Shown: positions 52,488 through 61,061 of the stretch, piece by piece
How positions within the stretch are numbered: position 1 is the first letter of the stretch
Layout: every line of letters begins with the position of its first letter
DNA from: Myxococcales bacterium
GTDB taxonomy: Bacteria > Myxococcota_A > Polyangia > Polyangiales > Polyangiaceae
Length of the DNA: 64,000 nucleotides
Direction: 5' to 3'
Assembly: GCA_016712525.1 (NCBI GenBank)
Contig: JADJQX010000001.1
Span: 992,001-1,056,000 of the forward strand
The notes under the pieces: generated by a model
What the model saw: the letters and a program-made list of their open reading frames with translations, nothing else
Told to the model about the DNA's origin: nothing
Databases searched by the model: none
Program-made: the position numbers and the translations under genes

Positions 52488-54104
52488 TCAGCGCGGCGCG
52501 TTCTCTTGGCGACGGCAGTCGGCCGTGCAGCCAGGGGTCGAGTCGCACTGCTCCTGCGGAGACTGCACGATGCCGTCACCGCAGAAGGGCCCACGACCGC
52601 AGTCGGCCGTGCAGCGGCCATAGCCGCCCGTGTTGCGCTCGCGCCCTTCGTCGCAGAGCTCGTCGGGCGTCTTCACGCCGTCGCCGCAGACGCTCTTGCA
52701 GGTCGAGAGCACGCGATCGAAGTCGCTCAGGGTGAGCCTGTAGCTCGAGGCCGTCGGGTTGCGCTCGGCCTGGAACACCGCGAACTCGTAGAACCCACCG
52801 ACCGTGAGGCCGAAGGCCGTCGCCTGCGCGGGCCCGAGGGTGATGCTGCCGGTCTGCGCCTCTTTCACGCCGCCGATATCGACCGCGAGGTGGCCGTTCA
52901 CGAACACCCAGACGTCGTCGTCGCCGCGGAAGGTGAGGGTCTCTCCACCCTTGTAGGTGAAGGGGATGCGGACCTCGCTCGTGAAGAGGAAGTTTCGCAT
53001 GTTGCCGCCGAAGTCGGCCTGACGCTCGGGCCACGCGTTGGCCGCCGTGTCGAGCGGGAAGAACGCGCCGTCGTCGAACACGAAGGTGTCGTCGGGTTGT
53101 TTGTTGAGGCGGAGCGTCGACACCACCTTCTTGCTGAAGGGCGTGTCGCGGAACCACTGCGAGAACGTGGTCGCGTCTTGGATGATGTCGAGCGCGCCCG
53201 TGCCGCGGCGCGAGAGGAACTCGGGGCGGCCTTGCGCGTCGAGCAAGGGCTTCACGAGGCCCTGCGCGATGACGTTGATCGCCGGGTTCGTGAAGTTCGC
53301 CGCGAGGAAGTCGGGGTGACCACCGGCCGAGGCGGCGGCCTTGAAGTCGCGGTAGGCGACCCAGAGATCCTTGGTGGCGGGCGGCGCGGCCTTGGCGTGG
53401 GTGCACTCGAACCCGGCCTCGAGGGTGCACGTCGGCGAGCAGCCGTCACCCCCGCGGGTGTTGCCGTCGTCGCACGCTTCGCCAGGAAATTTCAGGCCGT
53501 CACCGCACACCGAGGTGCAGGTGCCGCCGGTGCATTTCGGCTCGACCTTGCAGGCCGGATCGCAGCCGTCGAACGGCTCGAGGTTGCCGTCGTCGCACTG
53601 CTCGACCCCCTCTTTGACGTTGTCGCCGCAGGTGGTGCGCGTGCACGGCTGGCCCGGCGTCGTGCACTTGAAGCCGTCTTCGATCTTGCAGGTGGCCGAG
53701 CAGCCGTCACCGTCGGCCTTGTTGCCGTCGTCACAGAACTCGTCACCGGCGAGCAGGCCGTCCCCGCACTCGAGCGCGACGCACGGGCGACCCGGCGTGG
53801 GGCAGGTGTACCCGGGCTCGATGCGGCAGTTGTCGGTGCAGCCATCGCCCGACTTGGTGTTGCCGTCGTCGCAGAGCTCGGTGGCTTCGTTCTTCACGCC
53901 GTTGCCGCACACGAGCGTAGGCTGGGCGTCTCCGGGCTCGTTGCCACCCTCGGAGAAGCCGCCCTCGGCGAACTGGTTGGGCACGTTGCCACCGTCGACG
54001 CCCGAGTCGGGGAAGCCGGATTGCGGCTCGGTGTTCGTGCAAGCCGCGAACACGTAGGTCGTCACACCGAAAGCGAGGAGAGAGAAGGCGACGGTTCGGC
54101 GCAT
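52488..54104 (-). CDS. Lipoprotein with DUF4215 Cys-rich repeats and fibro-slime domain
   Basis: A 538-residue protein with lipobox FAAC (Cys22). Four DUF4215/Myxococcus Cys-rich repeats follow: CGNGVKNEATELCDDGN, CGDGLLAGDEFCDDGN, CGDNVKEGVEQCDDGN and CGDGLKFPGEACDDGN, each ending GDGC or similar. Residues about 245-455 form a fibro-slime/PA14-type domain (SEVRIPFTYKGGETLTFRGDDDVWVFVNGHLAVDIGG). Two further repeats end the protein. This architecture is known in social and gliding bacteria as a surface adhesin or matrix component. Confidence 0.88.
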   Translation of the reverse strand: MRRTVAFSLLAFGVTTYVFAACTNTEPQSGFPDSGVDGGNVPNQFAEGGFSEGGNEPGDAQPTLVCGNGVKNEATELCDDGNTKSGDGCTDNCRIEPGYTCPTPGRPCVALECGDGLLAGDEFCDDGNKADGDGCSATCKIEDGFKCTTPGQPCTRTTCGDNVKEGVEQCDDGNLEPFDGCDPACKVEPKCTGGTCTSVCGDGLKFPGEACDDGNTRGGDGCSPTCTLEAGFECTHAKAAPPATKDLWVAYRDFKAAASAGGHPDFLAANFTNPAINVIAQGLVKPLLDAQGRPEFLSRRGTGALDIIQDATTFSQWFRDTPFSKKVVSTLRLNKQPDDTFVFDDGAFFPLDTAANAWPERQADFGGNMRNFLFTSEVRIPFTYKGGETLTFRGDDDVWVFVNGHLAVDIGGVKEAQTGSITLGPAQATAFGLTVGGFYEFAVFQAERNPTASSYRLTLSDFDRVLSTCKSVCGDGVKTPDELCDEGRERNTGGYGRCTADCGRGPFCGDGIVQSPQEQCDSTPGCTADCRRQENAPR

Positions 54105-54330
54105 GCTTCTAGTAACGCACGCGACATGCCATCGGGAAAGATCGAATTTCGCGGAAGTGGGCGCATTCGAGCCGTGCCACTCCGTGCAACGAGGTTGGCG
54201 ATCCGAGGCGTCCGTGCCTCACCTCGGGAGCTCGACTGCGGGCCTCGGGCTCGCACCGCGCCCTTTTTTTCCCCGGCTCGAGCCCCTCGCCGTGCGCGAC
54301 TCGCCCCCTTACTGGACCACAGCATCGCAC
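54105..54330. other. Intergenic region upstream of the DUF4215 gene
   Basis: It probably contains the promoter of the minus-strand DUF4215 protein gene. A short AT-rich stretch near 54140 (gatcgaatttcgcgga) is the only notable feature. Together with the uncertain frame at 54331-54552, the full stretch to the next firm gene is 444 bases. Confidence 0.4.
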
Positions 54331-54552
54331 ATGGTGCTCGCTCGATCGCGCCCGCCGCGCGCGAGGCCCATCACGATCCTCGCGCTCGGGGCTCGGGGCT
54401 CGAACACGCGCGTCGCCGTCGATCCAACGCGCCGCCTCGGCCTCGACGGGCGTCCCTTCGAGCGATTCGCGTTGCTCTCGCCCCTCGACTTCCCCTACAC
54501 GGAGACCCGAGGGGCACGGTCGAAGCGCGCCCCTTCGAGCGCACATCGATGA
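54331..54552 (+). CDS. Possible small protein coupled to the next gene
   Basis: A 73-codon frame with high third-position GC (for example ITILALGARGSNTRVAVDPT). Its TGA overlaps the ATG of the gene at 54549, as in coupled genes. No domain is recognised. The overlap and codon bias are the only support, so it may be a chance frame. Confidence 0.25.
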   Translation: MVLARSRPPRARPITILALGARGSNTRVAVDPTRRLGLDGRPFERFALLSPLDFPYTETRGARSKRAPSSAHR

Positions 54553-55001
54553 CCTCGCCCCCTTCGCACCACGAGACCCTTGCCGCCGCCGAGGCGCATG
54601 TCGCTCGCGCGGCCGCCGAGGCCACGTCGTTCGACGGCGTGATGACGCTCCTCCACGTGCTCGCCACGCTCGCGCGGCAGGCGCCGTCGTGGATGGTGGG
54701 CCGGTTGGTCGTCGAGATTCGTACCGGGCACCCGGAGTGCTCGCTCGCCGTGGGCACGATCGACGGGGCGAACGTCACCTCGCTCTTCGCCCCGCTCGAC
54801 GTGCCGGCGAGCCTCGACCTGGTCGAGCGCGCGGTGGCCGAGATGCTGCCCGCCCTCCGCCCGCTCGATCTCGAGCTCCTCGCCGACGGCCTTCGCCTCA
54901 CGGAGGGCGAAGCCGAGGCCGAAGAAGAGGCCTCGCACAACGCCCCGACCCGCAAAGCGAAGCGGCCCGAGGCCCTGCTCTCGCGCGTGCGCCGGCGCTG
55001 A
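54549..55001 (+). CDS. Hypothetical protein
   Basis: A 150-residue soluble protein, mostly helical: EAHVARAAAEATSFDGVMTLLHVLATLARQAPSWMVGRL. A central beta pair follows (VEIRTGHPECSLAVGTIDGANVTSLF), with a basic tail RKAKRPEALLSRVRRR. No family is recognised. It is convergent with the polyphosphate kinase gene, six bases away. Confidence 0.5.
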   Translation: MTSPPSHHETLAAAEAHVARAAAEATSFDGVMTLLHVLATLARQAPSWMVGRLVVEIRTGHPECSLAVGTIDGANVTSLFAPLDVPASLDLVERAVAEMLPALRPLDLELLADGLRLTEGEAEAEEEASHNAPTRKAKRPEALLSRVRRR

Positions 55002-55007
55002 CTTACG

Positions 55008-56195
55008 CTACTCGCTCGTGCCCGGCGCGAGCATGTCGTCGGTCCGATTGTGCACGAGCGAAGGGCGACCGACGATGAGCGGGTCGACGGGCCCAATGGC
55101 CTCGACGTTCTTCCGCGCATAGGGCAAGCGCTGGAGCACGTACCGCATGGCGTTCAGGCGCGCGCGCTTCTTGCAGTCGCTCTTGATGACCGTCCACGGG
55201 GCGTCGGACGTGTCCGTGTGGAGAAAAATAGCCTCTTTCGCGCGGGTGTAGTCGTCCCACTTGTCGAGCGAGGCCATGTCGATGGGGCTCAGCTTCCACT
55301 GCTTGAGCGGGTGGAGCTTGCGCTCTTTGAAGCGGCGCCGCTGCTCGTCACGGCTCACCGAGAACCAGAACTTGAAGAAGTAGAGCCCGGACCGCACGAG
55401 GTGGCGCTCGAGCTCGGGAGCCTGGCGCATGAACTCGTCGTACTCGGACTGCGTGCAGAAGCCCATGACACGCTCGACGCCGCCGCGGTTGTACCAACTG
55501 CGATCGAAGAGCACGATCTCGCCGCGCGTCGGCAGGTGCTGCACGTAACGCTGGAAGTACCACTGGCCGCGCTCGCTCTCGGAGGGCTTCTCGAGCGCCA
55601 CGACGCGCGCACCACGAGGGTTCAGGTGCTCCATGAAGCGCTTGATGGTGCCGCCCTTGCCCGCCGCGTCGCGCCCCTCGAACACGATGACCACGCGCGC
55701 CCCCGTCTCGCGGACCCACGCTTGGAGCTTCAAGAGCTCGACCTGGAGCCTGTATTTCTGCTTCTCGTAGGTGGAGCGCGCGAGCAGGTATTTGTACGGG
55801 TACGCTCCCTCGCGCCAGCCCGCGGCGAGCTCGGTGTCCGAGCCTTTGACGGGCATGGCCTTGTCGACCGTCTGGAGCAAGAGGCGCCGCAGCGCCTTGC
55901 GATCGTCGGGCGACGCGCCCTCCATGAGCGTGCGGAGCTCGGTGACGAGGGGGCCCGGGCTCTCGTCGTGGGCGTGCGCGCGCAAGAGCTCCCCGACCGT
56001 CTCTTTCTGGACGACCCGCGCGCGCGACGTGGCGACGTCGACCACGTGTTTGCCGAGCCCGGCGCCATCCGAGGGAGGCGGACCGTCGAGCCGCGCGACC
56101 GGGCGAGGCCCCGCGCCATTTCGTTTCGTCCCGGCTCGGGCGCGGGAGGGGCGGTCGGCCTTCGGGCTCTCGGTCTTCGCGTCGTCGTCGTGCAT
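55008..56195 (-). CDS. ppk2: Polyphosphate kinase 2 (PPK2) family
   Basis: A 395-residue protein with GAGAGGA before the ATG at 56195. The catalytic core has Walker A FEGRDAAGKGG at 172-182, Walker B/lid motifs FDRSWYNRGGVERVMGF from about 230, and the lid segment KERKLHPLKQWKLSPID. PPK2 enzymes transfer phosphate between polyphosphate and nucleotides. Class I enzymes (single core) act mainly on GDP/ADP. An N-terminal extension of about 110 residues precedes the core. The nucleotide preference cannot be read from motifs alone. Confidence 0.92.
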   Translation of the reverse strand: MHDDDAKTESPKADRPSRARAGTKRNGAGPRPVARLDGPPPSDGAGLGKHVVDVATSRARVVQKETVGELLRAHAHDESPGPLVTELRTLMEGASPDDRKALRRLLLQTVDKAMPVKGSDTELAAGWREGAYPYKYLLARSTYEKQKYRLQVELLKLQAWVRETGARVVIVFEGRDAAGKGGTIKRFMEHLNPRGARVVALEKPSESERGQWYFQRYVQHLPTRGEIVLFDRSWYNRGGVERVMGFCTQSEYDEFMRQAPELERHLVRSGLYFFKFWFSVSRDEQRRRFKERKLHPLKQWKLSPIDMASLDKWDDYTRAKEAIFLHTDTSDAPWTVIKSDCKKRARLNAMRYVLQRLPYARKNVEAIGPVDPLIVGRPSLVHNRTDDMLAPGTSE

Positions 56196-56440
56196 GGGTC
56201 CTCTCTTCTCGGCAGCGCGCCTTTGGGTCGGGCGAGGTTGATCGCGCGGCAAGTGGGCCGCGGATCGCGCGCGCGAGGGGCGACGAGGTGCAATGGGCGT
56301 GCCCTGGCACACACGCGCTTTTTCCCTGAAATCATTCGTCTTTTCGTCGGCTCGCGCGCCAACTTTTCGCCCCCCGTGCAGGCCGTGCGGATCCATCTTC
56401 GGGTTGACGGACGCACGGTCTCGGGGTCGAAGGGCGACGC

Positions 56441-57118
56441 ATGAGCGCATCCGCCACGATTCCGCCGAGCTGGGCCGCCGATCTCGCCGGCGTGACGTCC
56501 GGGCCCGCGTTCGACGATCTGTGCGCGTTCGTCGCACGTGAGCGCGCAAGCGGCGCGGTGTACCCGAGCGAGCGGGACGTGTTTCGGGCCCTCGAGCTCA
56601 CGCCGAAGGACCGGGTGCGCGTGGTGCTCCTCGGCCAGGACCCGTACCACGACGAAGGTCAGGCCCACGGGCTCTGCTTCTCGGTGAAAGCGCCGACGCG
56701 CCCGCCTCCTTCGCTCCGCAACGTGTTTCGTGAGCTCGAGACCGACGTGGGCGTGCGTGTGCCCGAGGGCTTCGGTGATCTCACCGCGTGGGCCGAGCGC
56801 GGGATGCTCCTCCTCAACACGGTGCTCACCGTGCGCGCGCACTCTCCGGCCTCGCACAAAGGCAAGGGGTGGGAGGCCTTCACCGACGCCGTGATCGCGG
56901 CCGTCTCGCGCGGGTCTTCGCCCGTCGTGTTCTGCCTCTGGGGCGCTCACGCGCGCGAGAAGAAGAAGGCCATCGACACCTCGAAACACGCCGTCGTCGA
57001 GTGCGCACACCCTTCGCCGCTCTCGATCAAAAAGTTCCGTGGGTCGCGCCCCTTCTCGCAGATCGACGAGGCGCTCGTGCGCTTCGGCGGGCCGCCCTTC
57101 GACTGGACGCTCGGGTGA
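56441..57118 (+). CDS. ung: Uracil-DNA glycosylase (family 1)
   Basis: A 225-residue complete enzyme. The water-activating motif GQDPYH is at 65-70. A Phe stacks on uracil (LCFSVKAP). The uracil-recognition Asn126 is in GMLLLNTVLTV, and the DNA-intercalation motif HPSPLS is at 190-195. It removes uracil from DNA in base-excision repair. Divergent from ppk2, with a 245-base shared upstream region. Confidence 0.95.
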   Translation: MSASATIPPSWAADLAGVTSGPAFDDLCAFVARERASGAVYPSERDVFRALELTPKDRVRVVLLGQDPYHDEGQAHGLCFSVKAPTRPPPSLRNVFRELETDVGVRVPEGFGDLTAWAERGMLLLNTVLTVRAHSPASHKGKGWEAFTDAVIAAVSRGSSPVVFCLWGAHAREKKKAIDTSKHAVVECAHPSPLSIKKFRGSRPFSQIDEALVRFGGPPFDWTLG

Positions 57119-57201
57119 TCGCGAAGCAGAAAGCGGCCTCGTTTTCCCGGAAAGGACGCGCAGAAGGGCGGAGCGAAAGGACTTTTGGTAGCCTCCCGGG
57201 G

Positions 57202-58056
57202 ATGCGCGTCCGGTCGAAGCTCGTCGTGTTGGCCTTCCCCCTCTCCCTCGCTGCAGCCTTCGGCGCCGCGTGCTCGAGCAGCACGACGCCCGAGACCACC
57301 GCCGACGCAGCCGCCGAAGCAGGAGGCACCCCCGACGCGTTCGTCGAGCCGACCGAGGTCCGCCAGACGGGCCGCGCCCTCGTGCTCCAGCAACGCACGC
57401 CGGTCGAAGGGGCCACGGTCACGGCAGGAACGACGAGCACGACGACGAACGCGAACGGCGACTATTCGCTCATCGTCCCCCGCGGGAAGCCCGTTCGGCT
57501 CACCTTCGCGGCGCCCGAGTTCTACAAGCTCGTCGAGCAGGAGTACGTCGTCGAGAAGGCCACCTACGAGCGCGGCGAGTCGCTCATGTTGTCGCGGCAG
57601 ACCGCGGGGCTCCTCAAGGCGTTCCTCCCGGGCCTCGACACGGCCAAGGGCATCTTGGTCGTGCGCGTCGTCGCGGGCGAGGGCTGCAAGAGCGAAGAGG
57701 GGACCGAGCTCTCGCTCGACCCGCCGGGCGCGACCCTCCGCTACACGGTGAACGGCCTGCCGAGCGACAAGCCCTTCGTGACGGCAGGTGAGAACAACGG
57801 CGCCATCTTCTACAACGTGACCCCGGGCGCCAAGGTCACCGTGACGGCGAAGAGCCCCACATGCTCGCAGCTCCCGTTCCCGGTCGCGTTCGAAGGTGTA
57901 AAGTACAACGACAACCAGACGACCGAGGGCGGCGAGTCGTTCACGTTCATGCGCGTCTTTCTCGGAACGAAGGTCCAAGCGCCCGACGCGGGCCCCGTCG
58001 ATGCGGGTGCGGGCGACGCAGCCCCGAGTGACGCCGGAGACGCCACGACGGACTGA
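57202..58056 (+). CDS. Lipoprotein with carboxypeptidase-regulatory-like domain
   Basis: A 284-residue protein with signal MRVRSKLVVLAFPLSLAAAFGAAC. After a short acidic linker comes a CarboxypepD_reg-like beta-sandwich: GRALVLQQRTPVEGATVTAG..TTNANGDYSLIVPRGKPVRLTFAAPEF. The G-x-Y-S pattern typical of that domain is present. A second part follows (GILVVRVVAGEGC). The end is again Asp/Ala-rich (PDAGPVDAGAGDAAPSDAGD). Surface protein of unknown role. Confidence 0.7.
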   Translation: MRVRSKLVVLAFPLSLAAAFGAACSSSTTPETTADAAAEAGGTPDAFVEPTEVRQTGRALVLQQRTPVEGATVTAGTTSTTTNANGDYSLIVPRGKPVRLTFAAPEFYKLVEQEYVVEKATYERGESLMLSRQTAGLLKAFLPGLDTAKGILVVRVVAGEGCKSEEGTELSLDPPGATLRYTVNGLPSDKPFVTAGENNGAIFYNVTPGAKVTVTAKSPTCSQLPFPVAFEGVKYNDNQTTEGGESFTFMRVFLGTKVQAPDAGPVDAGAGDAAPSDAGDATTD

Positions 58057-58179
58057 CCCGGCCGCCCCGCCGGTCGCACGCGCCCCGGTTCGACGCCGAA
58101 TTCGCGAACGTTCCCGAGGGGTTCGAAGATTCTTCGCGAAGGGAGGTCACGCACGGTCACGCCGGCGCTAGGAGCCGAC

Positions 58180-58623
58180 ATGCCGCTCCTCCGCCCGACG
58201 TCGCACGCCCTCGCCCCAACCCTCGTCGCCGTGAGCCTCGCGCTCGCCGGGTGCTCCTCCGACACCGATCATGGCGAGCACGACGCCGGCACGCCCTCGC
58301 CCTCGCCCAGCACGACCACCTCGTCGACCCCCGAGGCGGGCACCCCGGTCGTGCTCGGAGCTCCGACGATCACCGGGCTCCCCGCGATGGCCGGGGGCAT
58401 CCACGTCACGTGGAAGAACGCCCAGAAGGACTGCGACACGATCGAGGGCGAGAGGAAGTCCGCCTCCGAGGCGTACAAGGTCGTCTTCTCGGTGCCGGGC
58501 TCGGCCGACAACAAACACGACGGCGTGGGCCTCGTCGCGGGGACGCCCTACACCTACCGCCTCCGCTGCAAGAAGGGCGAGAGCGCGTCGGCGTACTCGG
58601 ACGAGAAGACGGGGACGCCGTGA
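58180..58623 (+). CDS. Small lipoprotein with fibronectin type III-like fold
   Basis: A 147-residue protein with lipobox LAGC. A Pro/Ser/Thr linker precedes one FnIII-like unit: APTITGLPAMAGGIHVTWKN, then YKVVFSVPG and GTPYTYRLRCKKGESASAYS. Its stop overlaps the GTG start of the multicopper oxidase (GTGA), so the two are probably made together. Confidence 0.7.
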   Translation: MPLLRPTSHALAPTLVAVSLALAGCSSDTDHGEHDAGTPSPSPSTTTSSTPEAGTPVVLGAPTITGLPAMAGGIHVTWKNAQKDCDTIEGERKSASEAYKVVFSVPGSADNKHDGVGLVAGTPYTYRLRCKKGESASAYSDEKTGTP

Positions 58624-60029
58624 GGCGCTCGGCGGCCTCCGTCGCGGCGCTCGTGCTCGGCGCGTGCGCGAGCGTGACCGACGGGCCGGGCGCGACGACC
58701 CCGGATCCTCTCGAGCTGTCGACCGCGATCGACACGAACCCCGCACCGGACGTGGTGGAGGTCGCGCTCACGGCCCGCGAGGCCGAGAAGGATCTGGGCG
58801 GACCGAAGCCCACCCGCGTGTGGACCTACAACGGCACCATGCCCGGCCCGATGATCGACGCGAAGGTGGGCGACGAGCTCGTCGCGCGGTTCACGAACAC
58901 GCTCCCCGAGCCGACGTTGGTCCACTGGCACGGCGTGCGTCTCCCGGCGGCGATGGACGGCTCACCTTCGGTGCAAGCCCCGGTAAGACCAGGGGAATCG
59001 TTCGAGTACCGGTTTCGCTTGAAAGACGCAGGGCTCTTCTGGTTCCACCCGCACGTGCGCACGGGGGAGCAGGTGGAGCGAGGGCTCGCGGGGGTGCTCC
59101 GCGTGCGCGGCGAAGGGGAGCCCGACGTGGACGACGAGCGGGTGCTCGTGCTCGACGACGTGAAGCTCGGAGAGGACGGGCAGTTCCCGACCTACGTCGA
59201 CGACGCGTCGAAGATGCTCGGGCGCGAGGCCGACACCTTGCTCGTGAACGGCGTGCGAAACGCGGAGATCCGCGCGCGCCCCGGGGCGCTCCAGCGCTTC
59301 CGCATCGTAAACGTCGCCAACGGGCGCTTCTTCCATCTCAAGCTCGAGGGGGCCCCGTTCGTGGTGATCGGCACCGACGGGGGGCGCGTCGCCGAGCCGT
59401 ACACGACCGACACGCTGCTCGTCGCGCCGGCCGAACGGTACGACGTCGTCGTCCGCGTGCCTCGCCGTGAGGGCGATCTGGCGCTCACGACGGAGCCGTA
59501 CGAACGGGGCCACGACACCGGGAAAAACCCTGCCAAACGCGTGGCGACCGTCCGCGTGCGCGGCGAGGCGATCGCGGCCGAGAAGCCCCTCCCGAGTGGG
59601 CGCCCCCTCACGAAGCTCCCGGCCCCCACGGGCGCGCCGGTGCGCTTCGTGCTCGACGAAGGCACGACGCCGAGCGGGGAGCTCACGTTCACCTTGAACG
59701 GAAAGGCGTGGCCCGACGTCCCCGCGGAGAGGGTCGGCCTGGGCGAGGTTCGCACGCTGGAGCTCGAGAACCACGCCGAGATGGACCACCCGTTCCACGT
59801 GCACGGGACGTTCTTCCAGGTGCTCTCCGTGAACGGCGTGCCCGCGCCGCGCCTCGTCGAGAAGGACACCGTGATCGTCCCCATGAAGGGCAAGGTGACC
59901 GCCGTGGCGAGGTTCGACGCGCCGGGCGCGTGGATGGTTCACTGCCACATCAACGAGCACTCCGACGGCGGCATGATGGGCGAGATCCTCGTGGGCGACG
60001 CGGTCTCGAAGGCTCACGGCACGCACTGA
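58620..60029 (+). CDS. Multicopper oxidase, lipoprotein
   Basis: A 469-residue protein with a GTG start overlapping the previous stop. A short hydrophobic N-terminus ends in LGAC, a lipobox, with no twin-arginine motif. All four copper motifs are present: HWHG (from His102), FWFHPHV, HPFHVHG and HCHINEHSDGGMM. The last, HCHxxxHxxxxM, gives the type 1 Cys-His-Met site. Three cupredoxin domains are expected. Such enzymes oxidise phenols or metals (laccase, CueO, bilirubin oxidase types) while reducing O2 to water. The Met-rich loop of CueO is absent, so a copper-efflux role is less likely. Confidence 0.92.
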   Translation: MRRSAASVAALVLGACASVTDGPGATTPDPLELSTAIDTNPAPDVVEVALTAREAEKDLGGPKPTRVWTYNGTMPGPMIDAKVGDELVARFTNTLPEPTLVHWHGVRLPAAMDGSPSVQAPVRPGESFEYRFRLKDAGLFWFHPHVRTGEQVERGLAGVLRVRGEGEPDVDDERVLVLDDVKLGEDGQFPTYVDDASKMLGREADTLLVNGVRNAEIRARPGALQRFRIVNVANGRFFHLKLEGAPFVVIGTDGGRVAEPYTTDTLLVAPAERYDVVVRVPRREGDLALTTEPYERGHDTGKNPAKRVATVRVRGEAIAAEKPLPSGRPLTKLPAPTGAPVRFVLDEGTTPSGELTFTLNGKAWPDVPAERVGLGEVRTLELENHAEMDHPFHVHGTFFQVLSVNGVPAPRLVEKDTVIVPMKGKVTAVARFDAPGAWMVHCHINEHSDGGMMGEILVGDAVSKAHGTH

Positions 60030-60058
60030 GACGATCCGTCGTCCGCCTCTCCGAGAGG

Positions 60059-60751
60059 CTACTTCGGGCACCTACGCGCCATCTCGACGAGGGCACGCTC
60101 CCCTCGGAGGTCCCCCGGACCGAGCGCGTATTTGGCGTCGCAGGTGGTTTTCTCGGAGGTGGCCTCCGTCGCGATGAAGCTCCGGCCCACGCCGACCACG
60201 AGCGCCGTGACCGGCCCGGTCTCGAGCGACGCGAGGCGAACGACGCGTCCCTCGCGCACGGAGAAGACGACGACACGGCCACGCGCGTGCTCTTCGCCCC
60301 GTGTGTCGATGTGACGCTCGCGGAGGCCCACGACGAGCTCGGCAGCGCCGTCTTCGTCGAGGTCGTTCTGTAAGGTGTCCGTGACCTCCGTGAGGAGCGT
60401 GTCGTGGGGGCCTCCGAGCTCTTCGTACTCGTGGAGCTCCGCCCGGCACCTCTTCATGGTGCCGTGGATCGTGAGCCATTGGCACGCGCACACGTCGATG
60501 TCCCCGACGTCGCGTGCTTCGGTGCGGCCGCCGACGAGCGGACAGGGCCCGGTCTCTGCGGTCGAGGAAGATGCGGCGGGCGCGAATCGCGACGGGACCA
60601 CGTCGAGCGGAGCGACGCCAACGGGGGCCTTCGCGGGCACGACGACCACCGGGGCCTTCGCCGCACGTCCGCCACACGCGGAGAGGCACGCGAGCGCGAG
60701 CGCCACCGAAGATTTGGCCCATCGCCCACTTTTCGCCGAAGAAGGATCCAT
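60059..60751 (-). CDS. Lipoprotein of unknown function
   Basis: A 230-residue protein with signal MDPSSAKSGRWAKSSVALALACLSAC. A Val/Pro/Ala linker is followed by a Cys-containing region (CPLVGG, CACQWLTIHGTMKRC). Then DTLQNDLDEDGAAELVVGL recalls an FG-GAP/integrin-type or VCBS-like strand. The start codon overlaps the divergent start at 60750. Confidence 0.65.
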   Translation of the reverse strand: MDPSSAKSGRWAKSSVALALACLSACGGRAAKAPVVVVPAKAPVGVAPLDVVPSRFAPAASSSTAETGPCPLVGGRTEARDVGDIDVCACQWLTIHGTMKRCRAELHEYEELGGPHDTLLTEVTDTLQNDLDEDGAAELVVGLRERHIDTRGEEHARGRVVVFSVREGRVVRLASLETGPVTALVVGVGRSFIATEATSEKTTCDAKYALGPGDLRGERALVEMARRCPK

Positions 60752-61046
60752 GATCGAGCGCCGCAAAAATCGTAGCGAAAACACCTGGACCTCGCTCGAA
60801 AACCTCTTCACGACGCGCGTCCCGTTCGGCACGGCGGTGCTCTCCGACGAACAGGGTCTCCCCATCGTCGCGAGCGGCATCCCCGACAACGAGGTCGAGC
60901 GCGCCGCCGCCGAGCTCCTGCGCTCCCACCAGGCCTCGATCGTGACGGGCACGGGCATCTCGCTCCGCCTCGGCACCACGGGCATCGACGCGCGGGGCCT
61001 CGAGCGGCTCCGCACCGACGTGTCGCGCATCCTCGCCGCGGTCTGA
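60750..61046 (+). CDS. Small roadblock-like protein
   Basis: A 98-residue protein with AGAAGGA upstream of the ATG. The sequence GTAVLSDEQGLPIVASGIPDNEVERAAAELL matches the roadblock start also seen at 13482 (VVLSDEAGLPLAAS) and loosely at 10710. It is shorter than standard roadblock/LC7. Its start codon overlaps that of the divergent lipoprotein gene. Followed by a zinc-ribbon membrane protein gene after 15 bases. Confidence 0.6.
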   Translation: MIERRKNRSENTWTSLENLFTTRVPFGTAVLSDEQGLPIVASGIPDNEVERAAAELLRSHQASIVTGTGISLRLGTTGIDARGLERLRTDVSRILAAV

Positions 61047-61061
61047 GAGCGCCGAGGCGTC

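Noticed and set aside
52003..52548. Open frames on both strands across the minisatellite encoding repeated GMAFGGSERGP-like peptides
   Set aside because: The frames follow the repeat unit and exist on several strands and phases, with no flanking domain, start site or codon bias.
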